Assembly (NCBI RefSeq): GCF_015244565.1
Contig: NZ_JABCQG010000002.1
Location: 1-64,000, forward strand
Direction of reading: 5' to 3'
Source of the DNA: Gluconobacter vitians
Lineage (GTDB): Bacteria; Pseudomonadota; Alphaproteobacteria; Acetobacterales; Acetobacteraceae
DNA: 64,000 nucleotides
Shown: in pieces, positions 58,307 to 64,000 of the stretch
Layout: each line of letters begins with the position of its first letter
How positions within the stretch are numbered: position 1 is the stretch's first letter
The notes under the pieces: model-generated
The model's database searches: none
The model's input: the letters and a program-made list of their open reading frames with translations, nothing else
Told to the model about the DNA's origin: nothing
Position numbers and translations under genes: made by a program

Positions 58307-58570
58307 CGACCCGTGATGCACTTTCATGATGACGTGGACCGTTCTGCAACCGCAGAAAGTTCCGACCGCCGCTGTCGAAAAAGACGTCTGTCTGTTCCGC
58401 TATGGCTGAACCCGGCTCAGCCAGTCTTCCATCGTCAGTGCATGATGACATGAACGATGGGCAAAGATACGCCTGACAGTGCTGATAAAACACCCTCAAA
58501 TCGCATGCATTGGCTTTAGCAATACCAAGTTCCGTCAGTCAAGCCAACGGTTTTTCGCCACGATCCGCCC

Positions 58571-59419
58571 TCACCCGTCCGATTGCAGGACCAGGGCCCT
58601 GTCCACGCCACCCAGATCAGCCCTGCGCGCGACTTTCCGCAATCCATTTTCCGCCCCAAGCGTGGACACCGCATCAATCTGGCCAATGCCCATTTCCAGG
58701 ATCGCGTGACCACGCGGCACCAAAAGGTCTGGCAGAGCCCTGCACAGGATACGGTAGGCTTCCAGCCCGTCCGTGCCACCATCCAGAGCCCTAGCGGGCT
58801 CGTACTGCACGACTTCCGGCATCAGCCCGGCCAGATCCCCGGTCTCGATGTAAGGGGGATTGGACAGAACGACGTCAAATCGGGCGTTCAGCGCATCCGC
58901 CCAGCTTCCGGCCAGAAAGGCACTGCGCTTCTCCAGTCCTGTGCGAATGGAATTACGCCGTGCCAGTGCCGCCGCCTGCGGAGACAGATCCACGCCGATA
59001 CCCCTCGCCTGCGGATATTCGGACAGGGCCGCCAGCAGCAGGCAGCCTGTTCCGGTTCCAAGATCGAGAATGGAGAGCGGCGCGCTGCGATCCGGACAGA
59101 CATCCAGCAGGGCTTCGATCAGGGCTTCACTGTCGGCACGGGGAATGAGCGTGTCACGCCCCGTCTCCAGATCCAGGGTCCAGAAGCCCGTCTCTCCGGT
59201 AATGAATGCCAACGGCTCCCGTTTCAAACGCCGCTTCAGAGCCTCTGCGAATCGCGATTCCTGTGCAGGTTTTACACCATCCAGAGACAGCAGACCGCCC
59301 AGATCCCGCCCTGTCGCCCAGCACAGCAGAAGCCGGGCTTCACGGCGCGCATCATCGATCCCGGCCTGCTCCAGCGCCTGTGAGGCCTCGCGCAAAAGAT
59401 CATCTTTGGCCATCATCAT
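58571..59419 (-). CDS. prmC: peptide chain release factor N5-glutamine methyltransferase
   Basis: 282 residues; the start may be any of three adjacent ATGs. The SAM motif is ILDLGTGTGCLLLAAL, and the NPPY motif is at 187-190 (LSNPPYIETGDL). It methylates the Gln of the GGQ motif in RF1 and RF2. prfA lies upstream on the same strand, separated by a forward small gene; the usual prfA-prmC pairing is thus interrupted. Confidence 0.95.
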   Translation of the reverse strand: MMMAKDDLLREASQALEQAGIDDARREARLLLCWATGRDLGGLLSLDGVKPAQESRFAEALKRRLKREPLAFITGETGFWTLDLETGRDTLIPRADSEALIEALLDVCPDRSAPLSILDLGTGTGCLLLAALSEYPQARGIGVDLSPQAAALARRNSIRTGLEKRSAFLAGSWADALNARFDVVLSNPPYIETGDLAGLMPEVVQYEPARALDGGTDGLEAYRILCRALPDLLVPRGHAILEMGIGQIDAVSTLGAENGLRKVARRADLGGVDRALVLQSDG

Positions 59420-59446
59420 TCAAGCGAACCTGTTATAGTTGGTGTC

Positions 59447-59917
59447 ATGAAGCCCAAACGCGCCTTCCTCTATTCCGCCCTGCTGCTTGGCTGCACGCTC
59501 AATCCTGTTCACGCCCAGTCGGAACTGTCCACGGAGCTGCCCCCGTCCTTTACAGTGACGGACGAGCGCGCGCCCGAAGAAATTTCGGAAGTCTCACGCC
59601 TCTATCTGGACGGCAATCTGGTTGCGACCTTCAGGCTGGGCCTGTCCAAGGCGCACGAGACGCAGACGATCCCGCTTCCAGTCGGCCGCTTCGATGTCGA
59701 TTATGCCCTGTGTGGCGAAATCACCATCGTCCATAACGGTCATCAGGAAACCCATCAGGTCAGCAGCGAAGGCCAGCTCCACCATCCCGAAGGCCATTCG
59801 CTCGACGCCGTGGGGACCAACAACTTCACTGATTTCTTTCTGGTCGATTACGACGATGCCGCTGTCGCCACACACCGGCATGGCCGTGCCGCCGTCTGCG
59901 CGACACCGAATACCTGA
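59447..59917 (+). CDS. small exported protein of unknown function
   Basis: 156 residues. A signal peptide (YSALLLGCTLNPVHAQ) leads a beta-rich domain: RLYLDGNLVATFRLG and TIPLPVGRFDVDYALCGEITI, then a His-rich ending. Two cysteines remain after cleavage. It lies in the opposite direction between prmC and prfA, so it interrupts the usual prfA-prmC coupling. I recognise no family. Confidence 0.6.
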   Translation: MKPKRAFLYSALLLGCTLNPVHAQSELSTELPPSFTVTDERAPEEISEVSRLYLDGNLVATFRLGLSKAHETQTIPLPVGRFDVDYALCGEITIVHNGHQETHQVSSEGQLHHPEGHSLDAVGTNNFTDFFLVDYDDAAVATHRHGRAAVCATPNT

Positions 59918-59920
59918 GGC

Positions 59921-60982
59921 TCAGAACCCTTCGGCGGCGAGCAGTTCCGTCTGCTCTTCGCGGGTTAGAGCATCGATGATCTCGTCGAACTCGCCGCCCA
60001 TGATCCGGTCGATCTTGTAGAGCGTCAGGTTGATCCGATGATCCGTCACGCGCCCCTGCGGGAAATTATACGTCCGGATGCGCTCCGAACGATCGCCCGT
60101 CCCGACCTGTGATTTCCGGTCAGCAGCCCGGGTGGCATGAAGCTGCGCGAGTTCCCGCTCATAGAGCCGGGCCCGCAGGATCTTCATGGCCTTGGCCTTG
60201 TTCTTGTGCTGGCTTTTCTCTTCCTGCATCGCCACGACAATGCCACTGGGCATATGTGTGATGCGGACCGCACTCTCCGTCTTGTTGACATGCTGGCCGC
60301 CCGCGCCAGAAGCCCGGTAGACGTCGATCCGCAGATCATCGTCATTGACCGTCACATCGACTTCTTCGGCTTCAGGCAGTACGGCCACGGTCACGGTCGA
60401 GGTATGAATCCGTCCCTGACTTTCCGTCGCCGGAACACGCTGCACCCGGTGCACACCGGATTCGTATTTCAGCCGCGCGAAAACAGATCGGCCGGAAATG
60501 GTCGCCATGCCTTCCTTGAGGCCGGCTACCTCGTTCTCGGCATATTCCATGACTTCAAAACGCCAGCCATTCTGCTCGGAAAAGCGGCGATAGGCATCGA
60601 ACAGTTCCGCTGCGAACAGGCCTGCCTCATCGCCACCCGCTGCGGGACGGATTTCAAGAATGGCGCTGCGTTCATCTGCCGCATCTTTCGGCAGAAGCGC
60701 AAGCCGCAGGGCATGCTGAAGATCGGGCAGCGTCGCCTCGATCTCCGCCAGCTCCATCTGGGCGAGTTCACGCATTTCCGGGTCATCAAGCAGGGCCTGC
60801 GCCCCGGCTTTCTGTTCCTCAGCGCTTTTCCACGCCTGAATGGATGCGACCACAGGCTCCAGCTCGGCATATTCCTGCGACAGACGGGTGAAATCCTCAC
60901 CCGTCAGCTCGCCGGAAGACATCAAGGCCTGGACTTCCTCCGAACGCGCGACAATCCGCTCAAGCCTGTCGTCAAAGGCCAT
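59921..60982 (-). CDS. prfA: peptide chain release factor 1
   Basis: 353 residues. The PAT tripeptide (recognition of UAA/UAG) is at 184-186 in RVPATES, and GGQ at 228-230 in [13 protein letters not shown]. It terminates translation and is the substrate of PrmC. It begins four bases after hisS ends on the same strand, so the two may be co-transcribed. Confidence 0.97.
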   Translation of the reverse strand: MAFDDRLERIVARSEEVQALMSSGELTGEDFTRLSQEYAELEPVVASIQAWKSAEEQKAGAQALLDDPEMRELAQMELAEIEATLPDLQHALRLALLPKDAADERSAILEIRPAAGGDEAGLFAAELFDAYRRFSEQNGWRFEVMEYAENEVAGLKEGMATISGRSVFARLKYESGVHRVQRVPATESQGRIHTSTVTVAVLPEAEEVDVTVNDDDLRIDVYRASGAGGQHVNKTESAVRITHMPSGIVVAMQEEKSQHKNKAKAMKILRARLYERELAQLHATRAADRKSQVGTGDRSERIRTYNFPQGRVTDHRINLTLYKIDRIMGGEFDEIIDALTREEQTELLAAEGF

Positions 60983-60986
60983 CTGT

Positions 60987-62234
60987 TCAGGCGCGTCCTG
61001 CGCTCAGAATCCGCGCCAGATCCGCAACCGGCACTTCCTGCTGCTCGCGGCTGGAGAGGTCACGAAGCTGCACGATATTCTTGGCGATTTCCTTATCGCC
61101 CAGAACAATCGCATGGGATGCACCGGACTTCACCACACGCTCCATGCGCTTCTTCATGTTGCCGCGGGTCTCGATCTCCGCTCGCAGACCAGCAGAGCGC
61201 AGAGCGCGAGCAATGGACGCGGCTTTGAGGACGGCTTCATCTCCCATCGGAACCAGCGCAATACCGGCCGGAAGTTCGGGAACGGAATCCAGCAGCATCG
61301 CCAGACGCTCGATCCCGCCAGCCCAGCCGATCGCCGGAATAGCCGGACCACCCATCTGTTCTACAAGACCTTCATACCGGCCACCGGCCAGCACCGTGCC
61401 CTGAGCGCCAAGCTTCGAGGTCACGAACTCGAACGCCGTGTGGCTGTAATAATCAAGGCCACGAACGATGCGCGGGTTTTCCACGAAATCCACGCCAAAC
61501 GCCTGGAGGCTGGAGCGCAACCCGTCCCAGAACTGGCGGGAGGCGTCGTTCAGATAGTCTGCAAATGCCGGAGCATCGTCGAGCAATTTGCGGTCCTGTT
61601 CAGACTTGCTGTCCAGAATCCGTAGCGGATTGGCTTCGAGACGGACACGGCTTTCTTCCGACAGCGCATCCGCATGATCGCGGAAATACGCCACCAGAGC
61701 CTCACGCCAGGCCTGACGGCTGGCCAGATCGCCAAGCGTGTTGAGCTCCAGCGTAACGTGATCGCCCAGACCCAGCTCGCGCAGAATGTCCTGCGCCATG
61801 GCAATCGTCTCGGCGTCCCGCAGAGGGCTCTCTGCACCGATCAGTTCCGCACCAATCTGATGGAACTGCCGGTAACGCCCCTTCTGCGGACGCTCGTAGC
61901 GGAACATCGGCCCGTGATAGAACACCTTCTGCGGCAGGGACTGCGTCAGGCCATTCGTAACCAGTGCCCGGCAGATCGCCGCCGTGCCTTCGGGGCGCAG
62001 AGTGATGCTCTCACCGCCGCGATCCTCGAACGTGTACATCTCCTTGGACACGACATCGGACGTCTCACCGAGCGTGCGCGAAAAGACGCGCGTATCCTCG
62101 AAGATCGGTGTGCTCCATTCCTCGAAACCATAGGTCCGCAGCACCCTGCGGGCCGTCTCCACGACATGGTGGTGACGACGCATGGTCTCGCCGATGAGGT
62201 CATGGGTGCCGCGTGGGGGCTGAAGTCCTGACAT
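60987..62234 (-). CDS. hisS: histidyl-tRNA synthetase
   Basis: 415 residues. Class II motifs include [13 protein letters not shown] at the N-terminus, [15 protein letters not shown] (motif 2), and [20 protein letters not shown] with [13 protein letters not shown] and [10 protein letters not shown] (motif 3). It charges tRNA-His. The start ATG overlaps the ispG stop by one base. Confidence 0.97.
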   Translation of the reverse strand: MSGLQPPRGTHDLIGETMRRHHHVVETARRVLRTYGFEEWSTPIFEDTRVFSRTLGETSDVVSKEMYTFEDRGGESITLRPEGTAAICRALVTNGLTQSLPQKVFYHGPMFRYERPQKGRYRQFHQIGAELIGAESPLRDAETIAMAQDILRELGLGDHVTLELNTLGDLASRQAWREALVAYFRDHADALSEESRVRLEANPLRILDSKSEQDRKLLDDAPAFADYLNDASRQFWDGLRSSLQAFGVDFVENPRIVRGLDYYSHTAFEFVTSKLGAQGTVLAGGRYEGLVEQMGGPAIPAIGWAGGIERLAMLLDSVPELPAGIALVPMGDEAVLKAASIARALRSAGLRAEIETRGNMKKRMERVVKSGASHAIVLGDKEIAKNIVQLRDLSSREQQEVPVADLARILSAGRA

Positions 62235-63379
62235 CAGCTGGCTGCCGGGTCCATCTGCTTGGCCGTGGAGGCCTCGACCTTGCCTGCCTCGATGTCCGAA
62301 ACCTTCTTTTCCACCAGTTCGACGATATGCTCGATCATGTCGCCAGCCGGCATCGTGTGGTCCTGACGGCCCGCGGCATAGACCATGTGACGGCCATTGC
62401 CGCCGCCGGTCACACCGATATCGGTCATCAGAGCCTCACCGGGGCCATTCACCACGCAGCCGATGATGGACAGCGTCAGCGGCGTCTTGATGTGCTGCAG
62501 GCGGTCTTCCAGCGTCTGCACTGTCTCGACGACGTTGAAGCCCTGACGCGCACAGGACGGGCAGGAAATAATCTTCACGCCACGATGACGCAGGCCAAGG
62601 GACTTCAGGATGTCCCAGCCAACCAGCACTTCTTCTTCCGGAGCGGCGGAAAGCGAAACACGCATCGTATCGCCCACACCGGCCCAGAGCAAATTGCCCA
62701 GACCAATGGAGGACTTCACGGTGCCCGCACGCTTGGAGCCGGCTTCGGTGATGCCGATATGCAGCGGATGATCACAGCAATCCGCAAGCTGCTGATAGGC
62801 TGCGACCGCCATAAACACGTCGGAGGCCTTCACACTAATCTTGAACTCATGGAAGTCGTGATCCTCGAGGATCTTCGCGTGTTCCAGAGCGCTTTCGACC
62901 AGAGCTTCCGGGTTGGGCTCACCGTATTTTTCGAGCAGGTGCTTTTCGAGCGAGCCGGCATTCACGCCGATCCGGATGGAGCAGCCATAATCCCTGGCGG
63001 CGTTGACGACTTCACGCACACGCTCGGCGCTGCCGATATTGCCCGGGTTGATACGCAGGCAGGCCGCACCGGCCTTCGCGGCTTCGATGGCGCGCTTGTA
63101 GTGGAAGTGAATGTCCGCGACGATCGGAACATTCACCTCACGCACGATTTCTTCCAGAGCAGCCGTGCTGGCTTCGTCAGGGCACGATACGCGCACGATG
63201 TCCACGCCCGCCAGTTCGGCGCGGCGGATCTGCTCGATCGTGGCCTGCGCATCGGATGTCAAGGTGTTGGTCATGGTCTGCACGGAGATCGGGGCATCAC
63301 CACCGACCGCAACCTTGCCGACATGGATCTGGCGCGACTTGCGACGCTCGATGTGCTGATAGGGACGGTAGCTGCTCAT
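62234..63379 (-). CDS. ispG: 4-hydroxy-3-methylbut-2-enyl-diphosphate synthase
   Basis: 381 residues, a [4Fe-4S] enzyme of the non-mevalonate isoprenoid pathway. Motifs are [41 protein letters not shown] and the C-terminal [15 protein letters not shown]-type start ATG 63379 follows AGAGGT. It supplies the lipid carrier and quinone side chains also used by UppP and UbiE here. It is coupled to hisS and is preceded by a RodZ-like gene. Confidence 0.96.
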   Translation of the reverse strand: MSSYRPYQHIERRKSRQIHVGKVAVGGDAPISVQTMTNTLTSDAQATIEQIRRAELAGVDIVRVSCPDEASTAALEEIVREVNVPIVADIHFHYKRAIEAAKAGAACLRINPGNIGSAERVREVVNAARDYGCSIRIGVNAGSLEKHLLEKYGEPNPEALVESALEHAKILEDHDFHEFKISVKASDVFMAVAAYQQLADCCDHPLHIGITEAGSKRAGTVKSSIGLGNLLWAGVGDTMRVSLSAAPEEEVLVGWDILKSLGLRHRGVKIISCPSCARQGFNVVETVQTLEDRLQHIKTPLTLSIIGCVVNGPGEALMTDIGVTGGGNGRHMVYAAGRQDHTMPAGDMIEHIVELVEKKVSDIEAGKVEASTAKQMDPAAS

Positions 63380-63470
63380 GATTTACCTCTTCGTGCCCGG
63401 AAAGGACCGGGAGCTCTGACCCAGTGGGCTCTATTCAGGGGCATTGAGCCCCCCTGACTGATATAAGGGT

Positions 63471-64000
63471 TTAATGCGATGGCGACGATTGTTCCAGCGG
63501 CTGATGTTCAAGCTGCCGGGCATTCAGGTCATCTGCCGAAACATCATGTGACGGCGGCGATATTTTCCGCGGAGCCGGAGGCGGTTTCACAGTCACAGGG
63601 GCTGGCGGTCCAGCCTGCGGTGCAGGACCAGCCGGTGCGGGAGACGGCGTGCTGGGCTGAACCGGCAGAGCGACCCCTGATCCGAACATACCAGACCGGA
63701 TGGCGTCCGCCGTCACCTCAACATTGCGGCGGACCTGCCCTTCCCGGCCGAGCGGCGCACTGGTCGCCCCGGCCGTGGTGAGGACAACACCGCCGGCATT
63801 GCCGAAAGACATTTTGAACGGTGCACCAGCAGGATCGCCCTGCCAGCTCTCACCAGGCTGCATCACGCGCGACATCAGGACGTGACCATCCCGGTCCCGG
63901 ATCTGCGTCCAGACGGGTGACAGCGTCCTGACAACAACAGCTCCTTCGGGAACCGCAGGCGGCAGATCCGTTGCAGGTTCGCCGTTTGGCGTGTTCTGCG
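63471..64000 (-). CDS. rodZ: RodZ-like protein, C-terminal part (5' end outside window)
   Basis: The frame is open to the right edge. The visible part has the DUF4115/RodZ C-terminal domain: SPVWTQIRDRDGHVLMSR, ESWQGDPAGAPFKMSFGNAGGVV and then a Pro/Ala-rich tail (PSTPSPAPAGPAPQAG). RodZ links MreB to the envelope through an N-terminal helix-turn-helix and one membrane span, which lie off the window. Position just upstream of ispG is usual. The family call rests on the C-terminal motif. Confidence 0.78.
   Translation of the reverse strand, partial: QNTPNGEPATDLPPAVPEGAVVVRTLSPVWTQIRDRDGHVLMSRVMQPGESWQGDPAGAPFKMSFGNAGGVVLTTAGATSAPLGREGQVRRNVEVTADAIRSGMFGSGVALPVQPSTPSPAPAGPAPQAGPPAPVTVKPPPAPRKISPPSHDVSADDLNARQLEHQPLEQSSPSH

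Overview
The window is chromosomal DNA of an acetic acid bacterium (Acetobacteraceae, Alphaproteobacteria), most likely Gluconobacter or a close relative. I base this on the rpsT-dnaA-dnaN-recF-gyrB block, the alphaproteobacterial tolC-popZ-valS order, an alpha-amino acid ester hydrolase very like the Acetobacter turbidans enzyme, and the overall protein character. This is recognition from memory; no database search was run. Most of the window is densely packed housekeeping DNA. Start codons are often GTG or TTG, and many neighbouring genes overlap by a few bases.

Layout. 1-2770 is a sparse, visibly AT-richer accessory stretch. It holds the end of an IS481-type transposase, three tiny proline-rich ORFs separated by terminator-like hairpins, and a small secreted TonB_C-domain protein. 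It ends at tRNA-Cys. 3004-8605 carries tolC, popZ, valS and an alpha/beta hydrolase. 8583-14609 carries ilvD (reverse), the ester hydrolase, msrA and a DUF2252 gene. 14625-17607 (reverse) is a two-gene ABC importer with a fused permease and no binding protein. 17698-20166 (reverse) is ubiE-coaBC-dut. mutM and rpsT lead into dnaA, dnaN, recF, gyrB and a DUF3108 gene (to 28831). glmU-glmS follow, then a YdiJ-like FAD/Fe-S dehydrogenase, a ThiE-like gene and a CPA1 antiporter with a cyclic-nucleotide-binding-like domain. A reverse POT transporter and a forward porin flank a 574-base spacer full of palindromic sites.

42697-50497 (reverse) is one tightly coupled run that mixes cell-wall, replication and translation genes: mltB, rlpA, dac, tmk, holB, metG, tatD and an MBL hydrolase. 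Next come a DedA-like membrane protein and an ATP-grasp protein, an orphan MlaD-type gene divergent from uppP, an amino-acid permease, a MscS channel, tRNA-Met(CAU) and a glycosyltransferase. The right end (reverse) is ispG-hisS-prfA, prmC and a DUF4167 gene, with the C-terminal part of a RodZ-like gene cut by the window edge.

The most unusual signals lie in non-coding DNA. They are the array of about five TGGC-N5-GCCA palindromes between the POT transporter and the porin (40007-40219), a TetR-type palindrome between the MlaD-like gene and uppP, a long inverted repeat touching the DUF2252 start codon, and the three proline-rich micro-ORFs with their own terminators. Among proteins, the ABC ATPase lacks both glycines of the LSGG signature, and a ThiE homologue lacks the usual QLRxK active-site motif. 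No CRISPR array, prophage, recognised riboswitch or DnaA-box cluster was seen.
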